The notes below the pieces were generated by a model, which ran no database searches, was not told the origin of the DNA, and was given only the letters and a program-made list of their open reading frames with translations. Positions 44,554 to 53,412 of a stretch of 64,000 bases of DNA are shown piece by piece. The DNA is taken from assembly GCF_028596125.1 (NCBI RefSeq), contig NZ_CP117229.1:790001-854000 (forward strand). The letters are read 5' to 3'. The position numbers were made by a program, and so were the translations under genes. Numbering within the stretch: position 1 is the first letter of the stretch; each line of letters starts with the position of its first letter. Source of the DNA: Listeria innocua (GTDB lineage Bacteria; Bacillota; Bacilli; Lactobacillales; Listeriaceae).

Positions 44554-45468
44554 ATGAAATCAATTGAAACCTTATTGCAAGTTTATCGAGAAACAAAGAC
44601 TGCTTCTCACACCCGTCTTGAGTTAATTGGTGCTTTTGACAAGGATGTCTATAACATTACTGCACCTTTTACTTGGTTTGGAAAAGAATATATTGCTGGG
44701 CGAGTGGAAGCACGGGATAGTGAGTTTGCAGAAGTGCGCTTTTTTGAAAATACGGCAACGGATACGTATCAATTAGTTGAAAATACAACTATTCTAGCCT
44801 TGCAAGATCCATTTGTAACGTTTGTACAAGGAGAACTTATTATCGGTGGCGTGGAAGTTTTTCCTAAAGAATCGGACAGGGCAATGTTAGATTGGCGCAC
44901 TAATTTATATCGCGCAACTTCGCTTACCGACTTTGAGCAAATTTTTACAGGTCCAATTGGAATGAAAGATTTACGAGTGAAGGAGCTAACAGACGACCGG
45001 ATTTTAGTGCTAACAAGACCACAAGGCGAAAAAGGCGGTCGCGGGAAAATTGGCGCAATCGTCATTAATTCACTAGCGGATTTAACAATTGAACAAATTG
45101 AAAAAGCGCCCCTTTTAAAACGAAACTTTTCAGGTGATGAATGGGGCGGCGGCAATGAGATTCATTTGCTAGAAGATGGTCGAATTGGTGTTCTTGGTCA
45201 TATTGCTTGTTTTGATGAAGCTGGTGATCGTCATTATTACGCGTGCTCTTTTTGTTTAAATGAAGATTTTACACAAATCGACCAAGAAAAAATTATTGCA
45301 GAACGTGCTGATTTTGCTCCAAGTGAGCCGAAAAGACCTGATTTAGCAGATGTTGTATTTAGCGGCGGTTTAATCAGAAATTCAGACGGTACTGCTGAAC
45401 TTTATGCAGGAATTGGTGATTCTGATGCACAAAAATTAACCATTCCTGATCCATTTAAAAATAACTAA
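44554..45468 (+). CDS. DUF1861-family protein
   Basis: The 304-residue protein matches the DUF1861 family, with a predicted five-bladed beta-propeller-like pattern of repeats (EYIAGRVEARDSEFAEVRFF, FVQGELIIGGVEVF, VFSGGLIRNSDGTAELYAGIGDSDAQ shown in part). Members resemble the GH43/GH130-type propellers and often sit next to GH130 phosphorylases, so a glycosidase or phosphorylase role is possible. No activity is established to my knowledge. The start is ATG 44554 after GTGGAGG, one base after the preceding stop. Confidence 0.8.
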   Translation: MKSIETLLQVYRETKTASHTRLELIGAFDKDVYNITAPFTWFGKEYIAGRVEARDSEFAEVRFFENTATDTYQLVENTTILALQDPFVTFVQGELIIGGVEVFPKESDRAMLDWRTNLYRATSLTDFEQIFTGPIGMKDLRVKELTDDRILVLTRPQGEKGGRGKIGAIVINSLADLTIEQIEKAPLLKRNFSGDEWGGGNEIHLLEDGRIGVLGHIACFDEAGDRHYYACSFCLNEDFTQIDQEKIIAERADFAPSEPKRPDLADVVFSGGLIRNSDGTAELYAGIGDSDAQKLTIPDPFKNN

Positions 45469-45489
45469 TAGTAGGAGTTTTGAATAGAA

Positions 45490-46557
45490 ATGAACATTTA
45501 TCGTTATGAAGAAAATCCATTAATTACACCTTTAGACGTGAAACCAATCCATGAAGGTTTTGAAGTGATTGGCGCTTTCAACGGCGGTGTGGCCGAGTAT
45601 AATGGCGAAGTGCTTTTACTTCTTCGTGTGGCAGAAAAACCAGTTAGTGAAGACCCAGAAATAGTTCTTGCACCAGTTTATAATGCGAAAAACAAAGAAT
45701 TAGAATTACAATCTTTCCGTTTAGACGATGAAAATTATGATTTTGAAGATCCGCGAATGATTCGCAGTAAAGCAAAACTAGAAGGATTTTCTTATTTAAC
45801 TTCTCTTTCTTATATTCGAATCGCTCGCAGTAAAGATGGTCATCATTTTACCTTAGATGAAAAGCCGTTTTTATACCCATTTAATGAATATCAGACATTT
45901 GGGATTGAAGATGCTCGCGTGACACAAATTGGAGATACTTATCATGTGAATTTCAGTGCGGTATCTGAGTTCGGTGTAGCAGACGCATTAGTTACAACAA
46001 AAGACTTTGAAAATTTGGAGTATCAAGGCAATATTTTTGCTCCTGAAAATAAAGATGTACTTATTTTCCCGGAAAAAATTAATGGGAAATATTATGCACT
46101 ACATCGCCCAAGTTTAAAAAGTATCGGTAACTTAGATATTTGGATTGCTTCTTCACCGGATTTGCGTAGTTTTGGAGATCATCGTCATTTACTTGGCATC
46201 CGTCCTGGTGAATACGACAGTGGTCGCGTTGGCGGCGGTTGTGTGCCAATCAAAACAGAAGAAGGCTGGCTGATTTTATATCACGGTGCAACTGAAGAGA
46301 ATCGTTACGTAATGGGCGCGGCTTTGCTTGATTTAAATGACCCAACAATTGTACTGAAAAGAACGAAAACCCCGATTTTAGAACCAGTGGCTGATTATGA
46401 AAAAAATGGTTTCTTTGGCGATGTTGTTTTTGCTTGTGGAGCCATTCAAGAAGGCGACACGTTACACATGTATTACGGGGTAGCGGATACTTCCATGGCA
46501 GGTTGCGATATGAAAATCAGTGAAATTTTACATCAGTTAGAAGTGGAAGCTAAATGA
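45490..46557 (+). CDS. GH130 beta-mannoside phosphorylase
   Basis: The 355-residue protein is a glycoside hydrolase family 130 phosphorylase (five-bladed propeller), which cleaves beta-mannosides with phosphate to give mannose 1-phosphate. Visible blocks are NGGVAEYNGEVLLLLRVAEK, the catalytic-Asp strand FGIEDARVT, and RVGGGCVPIKTEEGWLILYHGA. From memory, the L. innocua homologue (Lin0857) was characterised as a beta-1,2-mannobiose phosphorylase. The next gene, a phosphohexomutase, overlaps it by four bases and can take the mannose 1-phosphate to mannose 6-phosphate. Confidence 0.9.
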   Translation: MNIYRYEENPLITPLDVKPIHEGFEVIGAFNGGVAEYNGEVLLLLRVAEKPVSEDPEIVLAPVYNAKNKELELQSFRLDDENYDFEDPRMIRSKAKLEGFSYLTSLSYIRIARSKDGHHFTLDEKPFLYPFNEYQTFGIEDARVTQIGDTYHVNFSAVSEFGVADALVTTKDFENLEYQGNIFAPENKDVLIFPEKINGKYYALHRPSLKSIGNLDIWIASSPDLRSFGDHRHLLGIRPGEYDSGRVGGGCVPIKTEEGWLILYHGATEENRYVMGAALLDLNDPTIVLKRTKTPILEPVADYEKNGFFGDVVFACGAIQEGDTLHMYYGVADTSMAGCDMKISEILHQLEVEAK

Positions 46558-48227
46558 CTTGGCAAAACTATTTGAATGCTTGGAAAAATGCCGATTTATC
46601 TGATGAGTGGCGAAGTGAATTAAAGCGAGTGGAACATGAACAGGAGCGTTTTGAAGGATACTTAACATTTGGAACAGGCGGAATGCGTGGCAAAATGGGG
46701 CTTGGCTCGAATCGTATTAACCTTTTTACAATCAGACGGGTGGCAAGTGGATTAGGCGAGTATGTGGCAGCAAATGGAGGCAAAGAGAAGGGCGTCGCAA
46801 TTTTTTACGATTCTAGAAATAATTCAGACGTTTTTGCAGCTGAAACAGCAAAAGTATTATCAGCACTGGGCATTCGAGTTTATTTATCAGATACGATTCG
46901 TCCAACGCCAGCACTTTCTTTTTGCGTTCGGGAAACGAAATCCTTTGCCGGAGTAGTGATTACCGCGAGCCATAATCCTTCTATTTATAATGGATTTAAA
47001 GTGTATGATGAAAATGGATGCCAAATCACATTAGGTGCGGCACAGGAAATTACCAGCTATTTAAATAAAATAACGGATATTTTTCGTATACCAGTACGAG
47101 AATTACCGAATTTGCTCGTTACTACCATTGGAAAAGAAATGGACGACGCCTATTTACAGGCTTTAACAAAAGTAATTTCTCGTCCGGAATTGGTTGCTGA
47201 TTATGGAAATGAATTAGGGATTTGCTATACACCACTTCACGGAGCTGGTAAAGAACTAGTTATGCGAGGCTTAGCGGAAAATGGCTTTTCAAATACGCTA
47301 CTTGTTCAAGAACAAAGTGAGCCAGACGGAGATTTCCCAACGGTTGTTTCACCTAATCCAGAAGAAGAAAATAGTTTTGAATTAGCCAAACTGCAAGCGC
47401 AAAAAATGCAAGCGGATATAATTTTGGCAACTGATCCCGATGCTGACAGACTCGGAGTAGCAGTTTTAACCAATCAAAACGAGTATCAAATTTTAACAGG
47501 AAATCAGCTTGGTGCTTTGTTATTAGACTATATTTTGTCGGCGAAAGAGTTTGTAACGAAAGAGGATACGATGATTAATACGATTGTCACTGGAGATTTA
47601 GGTGGCAAAATAGCAAGTCAATTTGGTATTCGTCATGTCCAAACGCTCACAGGTTTCAAATTTATCGGTGAAAAAATAGCCGAAATGGAAGGGACGCAAG
47701 CTAATTTTATTTTTGGCTACGAGGAGAGTTACGGTTACTTAATAGCACCTTTTGTACGCGATAAAGATGCGGTACAAGCGGCCTTACTTACAGCAGAAAT
47801 GGCTCTTTTCTATAAAAAAGAAGGAACTACCCTGCTTGGAAAACTAACTTCTTTATATGAACAATTTGGCTATCATAAAGAATATTTGCACACTATTACC
47901 CTCGAAAACAACGATGGCGCTGCAAAAATGAATCAAATGATAGACACTTTACGAAAAGAACCCCATTTTTTACCAGAAATAGTAGCTGTTGAAGATTTTC
48001 TCACTAGCGAGCGAACAAATCTTCTCACAAAAGAAATAACAAACATCGAGCTACCTCAAGAAAATGTATTAAAATTTTACTTAAAAGACAAATCGTGGTT
48101 CGCGGTCCGACCTTCTGGGACTGAACCAAAATGCAAAATCTATTTCCAAACCATTGCTGAAACAGAAGAAAACGCAGAAAAAGCAATGAATGACTTAAAA
48201 GAACGCGTATTAGCTGTATGGGACTAA
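46554..48227 (+). CDS. Phosphohexomutase (phosphoglucomutase/phosphomannomutase)
   Basis: The 557-residue enzyme interconverts hexose 1- and 6-phosphates. Domain motifs are in order: GTGGMRGKMG, the phosphoserine loop VVITASHNPSIYNGFKVY (serine in TASHNP), the metal loop ATDPDADRLGVA, the sugar-binding loop FGYEESYGYL, and the phosphate-binding RPSGTEPKCKIYF. It ends the operon and follows a mannoside phosphorylase, so mannose 1-phosphate is a likely substrate. A terminator follows at once. Confidence 0.95.
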   Translation: MTWQNYLNAWKNADLSDEWRSELKRVEHEQERFEGYLTFGTGGMRGKMGLGSNRINLFTIRRVASGLGEYVAANGGKEKGVAIFYDSRNNSDVFAAETAKVLSALGIRVYLSDTIRPTPALSFCVRETKSFAGVVITASHNPSIYNGFKVYDENGCQITLGAAQEITSYLNKITDIFRIPVRELPNLLVTTIGKEMDDAYLQALTKVISRPELVADYGNELGICYTPLHGAGKELVMRGLAENGFSNTLLVQEQSEPDGDFPTVVSPNPEEENSFELAKLQAQKMQADIILATDPDADRLGVAVLTNQNEYQILTGNQLGALLLDYILSAKEFVTKEDTMINTIVTGDLGGKIASQFGIRHVQTLTGFKFIGEKIAEMEGTQANFIFGYEESYGYLIAPFVRDKDAVQAALLTAEMALFYKKEGTTLLGKLTSLYEQFGYHKEYLHTITLENNDGAAKMNQMIDTLRKEPHFLPEIVAVEDFLTSERTNLLTKEITNIELPQENVLKFYLKDKSWFAVRPSGTEPKCKIYFQTIAETEENAEKAMNDLKERVLAVWD

Positions 48228-48270
48228 TAAAAAGCTGGAAATCGTTTTCGGATGATTTCCAGCTTTTTTA
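48228..48270 (+). terminator. Terminator of the sugar operon
   Basis: AAAAAGCTGGAAATCG / ATGATTTCCAGCTTTTTT forms a strong stem with a T run. Confidence 0.9.
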
Positions 48271-48365
48271 AAATTAAAAATAACTAAAAACAGCTGATAA
48301 ACGTACATTTAAAACGAAATAACTTTTTTTATTCGATAATAGCATGGAAAGATAAGGTTTTGACA

Positions 48366-48672
48366 TTGAAAAGAAATTGTTATTGTGTTATGATGTTAGA
48401 TGGAAGTTTATTAGGTTTATATTTAGCCTAGTGATTAATGAGGGCTTTTTTATTTGATGCGTTAGAACTGCTATAATGGCAGAGAAATTTTCTGATGCCG
48501 TGAATCATTTTGCTTGGTGCGCCCAGGCTTTTCTATTGCAGAAAAATGAAAATGAAAGATAGCAGTTTTCATAAAAACAACTGCAAATGAACAGACAAAC
48601 AATCGTAATAAGCGTATTGTGATGAATTATAAAAGTAGCTCTCCTACCAAACTTTAAACAGGTAAAGGAGAA
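48366..48672 (+). promoter_or_regulatory. Tandem promoters and long structured leader of the DEAD-box helicase
   Basis: TTGAAA (48366-48371), a 17-bp spacer and TATGAT (48389-48394) form promoter 1. A second -10, TATAAT (48472-48477), has TTTATT 17 bp before it. The leader from promoter 1 would be about 270 nt. It contains an AGCC/GGCT stem followed by TTTTTT (about 48424-48451) and a later hairpin region (CAGAGAAATTTTCTG). No protein frame is credible here. Long structured leaders are usual for cold-induced RNA-helicase mRNAs, suggesting control by temperature or by the helicase itself. Confidence 0.6.
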
Positions 48673-50229
48673 ATGACATTGACAAAATTTTCGGAGTTCG
48701 GACTGGACGAAAAAATTGTAAAATCAGTAAATCGGATGGGGTTTGAAGAAGCAACGCCAATCCAAGAAAAAACAATTCCACTAGGACTAGCAGGTAAAGA
48801 CTTAATCGGACAAGCACAAACAGGTACTGGTAAAACAGCCGCTTTTGGTCTTCCAATGATCCACAAAATCGACCAAAAGAGCAACAACGTACAAGCTTTA
48901 ATTATTGCTCCAACACGTGAACTTGCAATCCAAGTTTCAGAAGAGCTTTATAAACTTAGCTATGACAAACATGTGCGTGTGCTAGCGGTTTACGGTGGTA
49001 GTGATATTAGCCGTCAAATCCGTTCACTTAAGAAAAACCCACAAATCGTAGTTGGTACGCCAGGACGTATTTTGGATCATATTAACCGTCGCACACTCAA
49101 ACTAGACCACGTGGAAACACTTGTACTAGATGAAGCAGACGAAATGCTAAACATGGGCTTCATTGATGATATTGAAACTATCTTAAAAGAAGTGCCAGCA
49201 GAACGTCAAACATTACTATTTTCTGCAACAATGCCTGATCCGATTCGCCGTATTGGTGAACGTTTCATGCACAGCCCAGAACTTATTCGTATTAAAGCGA
49301 AAGAAATGACTGCACTATTAATCGAACAATTCTTCGTAAAAGTACACGAAAAAGAAAAATTTGACGTATTATCTCGTTTATTAGACGTTCAAGCACCAGA
49401 ACTAGCAATTGTTTTTGGTCGTACGAAACGTCGTGTAGACGAACTATCTCGCGCGCTTGATATGCGTGGTTACGTGGCTGAAGGTATCCACGGTGACTTA
49501 ACGCAAGCAAAACGTATGAGCGTACTACGCAAATTTAAAGAAGGAAAAATTGATGTTCTAGTTGCAACAGACGTAGCAGCACGTGGACTTGATATTTCTG
49601 GCGTAACACATGTATATAACTATGATATTCCACAAGATCCAGAAAGCTATGTTCACCGTATCGGTCGTACTGGTCGTGCTGGTAAAGAAGGTATGGCGAT
49701 TACTTTCGTACAACCTCGTGAAATGGGTTATCTACGTATTGTTGAAGAAACTACGAAAAAACGTATGCAACCACTTCAAGCTCCTACTTGGGACGAAGCA
49801 TTTGCAGGACAATTACGCGTAGCAACCGAAAAAATTCAAGAAGCAATCACAGAAGAAAACTTAGCTGACTATAAAACGTTTGCTAACGAACTTCTTGAAA
49901 AATACGATGCAACTGACATCGCAGCAGCAATGCTTAAAATGTTAGCGAAAGAGCCAGACAAAACTCCTGTCCATATTACTGAAGAGCGCCCATTACCATC
50001 CCGTGGTGGCGGTGGCTACAAAGGTAAAAATGGTAAAGGCGGTAAAGGTGGCGGCTATCGCGGCGGAAGCGGTAAAGGCGGAAGCTACCGTGATCGTAAC
50101 AACAGCGGCAAAGGTCGTCGTAGCGGCGGCGGAAGCGGTTCTGGCGGTGGCGGAAATCGTGATCGTCGTGGTGGCGGAGAACAACGCAGCGGCGGCAACA
50201 AAGGCAACTACTCACAAAAATCTAAATAA
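48673..50229 (+). CDS. cshA: DEAD-box RNA helicase, CshA-like
   Basis: The 518-residue ATP-dependent RNA helicase works in RNA decay and ribosome assembly, especially in the cold. Motifs in order: Q motif ([23 protein letters not shown]), [13 protein letters not shown], Ia PTRELAIQ, Ib [62 protein letters not shown]. The last 80 residues are a Gly/Arg/Ser/Lys-rich tail ([12 protein letters not shown] and following), likely disordered and RNA-binding, as in CshA. The ribosome binding site is AAAGGAG. A strong terminator follows. Confidence 0.93.
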   Translation: MTLTKFSEFGLDEKIVKSVNRMGFEEATPIQEKTIPLGLAGKDLIGQAQTGTGKTAAFGLPMIHKIDQKSNNVQALIIAPTRELAIQVSEELYKLSYDKHVRVLAVYGGSDISRQIRSLKKNPQIVVGTPGRILDHINRRTLKLDHVETLVLDEADEMLNMGFIDDIETILKEVPAERQTLLFSATMPDPIRRIGERFMHSPELIRIKAKEMTALLIEQFFVKVHEKEKFDVLSRLLDVQAPELAIVFGRTKRRVDELSRALDMRGYVAEGIHGDLTQAKRMSVLRKFKEGKIDVLVATDVAARGLDISGVTHVYNYDIPQDPESYVHRIGRTGRAGKEGMAITFVQPREMGYLRIVEETTKKRMQPLQAPTWDEAFAGQLRVATEKIQEAITEENLADYKTFANELLEKYDATDIAAAMLKMLAKEPDKTPVHITEERPLPSRGGGGYKGKNGKGGKGGGYRGGSGKGGSYRDRNNSGKGRRSGGGSGSGGGGNRDRRGGGEQRSGGNKGNYSQKSK

Positions 50230-50257
50230 GATTATTAGACAAATAGTTACCATATAG

Positions 50258-50306
50258 ATAGACTGTAGATAAAGAAGTTTTAACTTTATCTACAGTCTAT
50301 TTTTTT
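50258..50306 (+). terminator. Terminator after the helicase gene
   Basis: ATAGACTGTAGATAAAG / CTTTATCTACAGTCTAT, a 17-bp perfect stem followed by T residues. Confidence 0.9.
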
Positions 50307-50346
50307 ATAAATACTAATGTTAGGGAACGGAAGTGTGGCGCTCGTC

Positions 50347-50523
50347 ATGAAGATAAACAAAATTATCGAATATATTGTCGTAGCAATCATCGTTCTAGTG
50401 TGGACTTACCTCATTGTCATTAAAGAAATTCTTCCTAAAAATATAGGATTTATTTCATTAGTAATTCTATCAATAGTTCTTTATTTTGTAGGTAAAAGGT
50501 TGAATGGGAAACATAGCAGATAA
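50347..50523 (+). CDS. Small membrane protein of two helices
   Basis: From ATG 50347 the protein has 58 residues with two hydrophobic helices (IVVAIIVLVWTYLIVI and IGFISLVILSIVLYFVG) and a basic tail. Earlier in-frame starts exist (ATG 50317, GTG 50332); none has a well-placed ribosome binding site, so the start is uncertain. No family is recognised. A terminator overlaps the stop. Confidence 0.6.
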   Translation: MKINKIIEYIVVAIIVLVWTYLIVIKEILPKNIGFISLVILSIVLYFVGKRLNGKHSR

Positions 50524-50557
50524 AAAACGGCTATACTCTAAGTAGCCGTTTTTTTTA
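50523..50557 (+). terminator. Terminator after the small membrane protein
   Basis: AAAAAACGGCTA / TAGCCGTTTTTTTT with a short loop. Confidence 0.85.
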
Positions 50558-50620
50558 TGTGCAATAATTCATTTACATTAACTTCCAAATATGAGAAAAT
50601 AGCATGTTGGCAAAATTGCC

Positions 50621-50664
50621 ACACGTGGTTCATTCATACCATCCCACGTAAAAAAACTAGGAGG
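50621..50664 (+). ncRNA. preQ1-I riboswitch
   Basis: The segment reads ACACGTGGTTCATTCATACC, then ATCCCACGT, then an A-rich tail ending in CTAGGAGG. P1 pairs ACGTGG with CCACGT, the loop has the GGTTC type start, and the AAAAAAACTAGG tail can fold into the pseudoknot typical of preQ1-I aptamers. The pseudoknot would cover the AGGAGG ribosome binding site, so preQ1 should shut off translation. The downstream gene is a QueT-like transporter, the usual partner. Confidence 0.8.
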
Positions 50665-50671
50665 AAAAATA

Positions 50672-51160
50672 ATGAAAATGAAAATTTTGACGGTGAATGC
50701 AATTATCGCCGCACTGTATGTAGTGCTCGGGATGATTGTCGCACCAATTGGGTTTATGGCATTACAATTTAGAATACCAGAAATCTTTAACCACCTAATC
50801 GTCTTTAATAAAAAATACTTCTGGGGCATTATCGTAGGTGTTTTTATTACGAATTTATTCTTTTCCGGATTAGGTTGGATTGATTTAGTTTTTGGCGTAG
50901 CACAATCGGCTATTTCCCTTTTACTAATGATTGGAATTTCTAAATACGTTAAAGGAATTATTCCGCGGATGATTATTAATACGATCCTTTTCTCGCTAAC
51001 GATGGCAATTATCGCTTGGGAGCTAGTGATTGTTTTTGACTTACCGTTCCTAATTACTTGGGCAACAACTGCGGCAAGTGAATTCATCGTAATGGGTGTC
51101 GGGATTCCGCTAATGTATCTATTAAATAAACGGTTGAATTTCCGTAAAATGATTGATTAA
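50672..51160 (+). CDS. queT: QueT-like ECF transporter S component (queuosine precursor uptake)
   Basis: The 162-residue protein has five to six membrane helices and matches the QueT family (FRIPEIFNHLIVFNKKYFWGIIVG, shown in part; LGWIDLVFGVAQSAISLL). It is predicted to bind a queuosine precursor such as preQ1 and to be driven by a shared ECF energy module. Its translation is probably controlled by the riboswitch that overlaps its ribosome binding site. A single-gene unit. Confidence 0.88.
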   Translation: MKMKILTVNAIIAALYVVLGMIVAPIGFMALQFRIPEIFNHLIVFNKKYFWGIIVGVFITNLFFSGLGWIDLVFGVAQSAISLLLMIGISKYVKGIIPRMIINTILFSLTMAIIAWELVIVFDLPFLITWATTAASEFIVMGVGIPLMYLLNKRLNFRKMID

Positions 51161-51191
51161 ATGAGAGAGTCTAAGGGAACTTAGGCTCTTT

Positions 51192-51749
51192 TTATTTTTG
51201 TAAAAAGCGAGCTGCCTCCTGTATCAATTCAACTAATTGACCATTCGTATAGTCTTTATTCGATTGTTGAATTTCTGCTGCTAAACTTAAAATCATCCTA
51301 GCAAAACAATTAGGAATAAAGTGACTATCTGAAAAGGAAACTTCTTTTAACAAACTAATTCGAAGTATTTCTCCAGACACTACATCAATAAAAATATTTT
51401 CTGCCCGGCTCCAAAAAATCACTTGAAATAAAAGCGGGTTTTTTTGAATAGTTCGGAGGATTAAGCGTTGGATATTTTCTTTTGTTAAAATAATTTGGTC
51501 GAATTCCAAAGAGAAGTACTGCATGGTTCGCAAAATCTGGACTTCAATCACTTGAATAATCTCCTCATGATGACGATAAAAAGTGGCTCGTGATACTCGC
51601 GCTTGTTCGCATAAATCTTTTATAGATATTGATTCAAATGTTCTACCTTCCACATAAAACCTCTCCAAAACTGTATATAGTTTGGTTTGTGTTTTTTGTG
51701 TACGCAAATCAACATTCAACGGTTGATGCACTTTTACGTAGTTATTCAT
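51192..51749 (-). CDS. TetR-family transcriptional regulator
   Basis: The 185-residue protein has a TetR-type helix-turn-helix (ISIKDLCEQARVSRATFYRHHEEI, residues ~40-63) and a helical C-terminal domain. ATG 51749 follows AAAGGAG; the upstream in-frame ATG 51773 is less likely. It is divergent from the amidohydrolase operon, and an inverted repeat lies in the shared promoter region. Probable repressor of that operon. Confidence 0.85.
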   Translation of the reverse strand: MNNYVKVHQPLNVDLRTQKTQTKLYTVLERFYVEGRTFESISIKDLCEQARVSRATFYRHHEEIIQVIEVQILRTMQYFSLEFDQIILTKENIQRLILRTIQKNPLLFQVIFWSRAENIFIDVVSGEILRISLLKEVSFSDSHFIPNCFARMILSLAAEIQQSNKDYTNGQLVELIQEAARFLQK

Positions 51750-51766
51750 AAAACTCTCCTTTTTAT

Positions 51767-51791
51767 GATACATAATTGTTATTAGTGTATC
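51767..51791. promoter_or_regulatory. Candidate TetR operator between regulator and amidohydrolase
   Basis: GATACA (51767-51772) and TGTATC (51786-51791) form a perfect inverted repeat with a 13-bp gap, between the divergent TetR and amidohydrolase genes. Confidence 0.55.
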
Positions 51792-51850
51792 GAAATGTGG
51801 CTATTTTAGCAACTTAAAAAGGGGTATTGTTTACTTAAGGAGGAATGAAC

Positions 51851-52849
51851 ATGAAATTTATAACAATAGAAGAACATTTTGAATCCGAAGTCATTACGAA
51901 TGAAATCAACAAAGTCACTGGAAATTTAGTAAGTGGACAGGTTAGTCCGGAAATGTTTCAATATATGCAAAAGGAACTTCCTTCAGCAACGGAAATGCAA
52001 GATACAGAAAAACGTTTAGCATTTATGGATCAACATGGTATTGATATGCAAGTACTTTCTTATGGAAATAGTTCTCCGCAAAACTTAGGTCCAAAAATTT
52101 CGGTAGCTCTGTGTAAGCGAGCAAATGATGAACTAGCGAAGGTGATTCAACAAAATCCTACCCGATTTGCTGGTTTTGCTGTCTTACCAGTAGGCTCACC
52201 AGAAGATGCTGCTATTGAATTAAAAAGAGCCGTAGAAGAACTTGGTTTCAAAGGTGCACTTGTAAAAGGGCAGTTTGAAAATAAATATTTTGATAATAGC
52301 TTTTATTATCCGATTTTCGAAATGGCGGAAAAACTAGATGTACCGATTTCGTTTCATCCATCGTTTATCCCAGAACCTATTACAGAACAATATTTTGCCA
52401 GTGATGCTTGGTCTGATGTGGTGACCGGGGTATTTTCATCTGCTGGTTTTGGCTGGCATATGGATGTTGGTATTCAAGTCGTGCGGATGATTCTTTCAGG
52501 TATATTTGATAAATTACCGAATTTAAAAATCATTACAGGGCATTTAGGGGAAATGGTGCCAATGTTTTTAAACAGAATGGACGATACACTCGGCCACTGG
52601 ACAACGTTAGAACGGAAAATCTCTGACTACTACCGGACAAATGTGTATGTGACACCAAGCGGTTTATTGTATAAAAACGAATGGAAATTTTTATTAAATG
52701 AATTAGATGAAAATCATCTTATTTATGCGCTAGATTATCCTTTTGTAAAACCAGAAAATGCTGGGACTTTCCTAGATACGCTTGATTTAACGGATGAAGT
52801 AAAAGCAAAAATCGCTCACGAAAATGCTGAAAAATTATTACATTTATAA
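51851..52849 (+). CDS. Amidohydrolase-2 family decarboxylase/hydrolase
   Basis: The 332-residue TIM-barrel metalloenzyme belongs to the amidohydrolase-2 group that includes aminocarboxymuconate-semialdehyde and 2,6-dihydroxybenzoate decarboxylases. The first strand has an E-H segment (TIEEHFESE) replacing the usual H-x-H, followed by FHPSF with a metal-ligand His, the ITGHLGEMVPM strand with another, and YALDYPFV with the catalytic Asp. ATG 51851 fits the AAGGAGG site best; the ATG at 51845 is only one base from it. The next gene is coupled. Substrate unknown. Confidence 0.85.
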   Translation: MKFITIEEHFESEVITNEINKVTGNLVSGQVSPEMFQYMQKELPSATEMQDTEKRLAFMDQHGIDMQVLSYGNSSPQNLGPKISVALCKRANDELAKVIQQNPTRFAGFAVLPVGSPEDAAIELKRAVEELGFKGALVKGQFENKYFDNSFYYPIFEMAEKLDVPISFHPSFIPEPITEQYFASDAWSDVVTGVFSSAGFGWHMDVGIQVVRMILSGIFDKLPNLKIITGHLGEMVPMFLNRMDDTLGHWTTLERKISDYYRTNVYVTPSGLLYKNEWKFLLNELDENHLIYALDYPFVKPENAGTFLDTLDLTDEVKAKIAHENAEKLLHL

Positions 52850-52865
52850 AAGGTGGAATTCAAAA

Positions 52866-53177
52866 ATGACTTTATCAAAAGAACAAATCAAAGCAACGAA
52901 AAGTGAGTTTGCAGAGAATTTGGCGCTTGCGAATTTAACGATTGCCGAAGTAGCGAAAGAACTAAATACAAGTGAAGTAAAAATAGAACGGATTTTGAAT
53001 TTAAAGCAGCGTTCTTTAAATGATGGTTGGATATTGCGAAATTACTTACTTAGAAAGGTAGCGGAAGTAGGGAAGACACCAGTTCCATTTACAGCGCTCA
53101 GTGGGGATTATCATGGGTATTGGTTTTTAGATGGAGAAGAAATTGATTCTGGGGTGTTAAGTGAAGGAGCTTGTTAA
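52866..53177 (+). CDS. DUF2316-family protein
   Basis: The 103-residue protein begins with a helix-turn-helix-like region (LANLTIAEVAKELNTSEVKIERILNL, residues ~19-44) and ends with ALSGDYHGYWFLDGEEIDSGVL, the DUF2316 signature. It may be a small DNA-binding protein. AAAGGTGG precedes ATG 52866. It follows the amidohydrolase by 16 bp and shares its terminator. Confidence 0.82.
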   Translation: MTLSKEQIKATKSEFAENLALANLTIAEVAKELNTSEVKIERILNLKQRSLNDGWILRNYLLRKVAEVGKTPVPFTALSGDYHGYWFLDGEEIDSGVLSEGAC

Positions 53178-53252
53178 ATAATGCATTTTTAAAGAAAAAA
53201 ATTCATTTGGAGAAGGTATGTTTGCATCAATTGAAGAATAAGAAATAAGTAT

Positions 53253-53298
53253 AAAAAGTTAGAAGGTACAGGCATTAATGTACTTTCTAACTTTTTTT
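53253..53298 (+). terminator. Terminator of the amidohydrolase operon
   Basis: AAAAAGTTAGAAGGTA / TACTTTCTAACTTTTTTT with a short loop. Confidence 0.88.
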
Positions 53299-53412
53299 AG
53301 TTTAAATAATGACTACTATTAATAGCAAATATATTTTCGCAGAGAAACACTAGTGTTACCATAATACTATAGTGATTATTGAACAATAAAATCAAATTAA
53401 TCTAGGATTTCC

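Noticed and set aside
49976-50215. Minus-strand and shifted-frame open frames rich in Cys/Arg or Ala/Val over the helicase C-terminus
   Set aside because: They are frame shadows of the repetitive Gly/Arg/Ser-coding tail, with no ribosome binding site or family resemblance.
51797-51826. Sigma-B promoter (GGGTAT at about 51821) before the amidohydrolase
   Set aside because: No GTTT-like -35 at the right distance; the GGGTAT alone is not enough.
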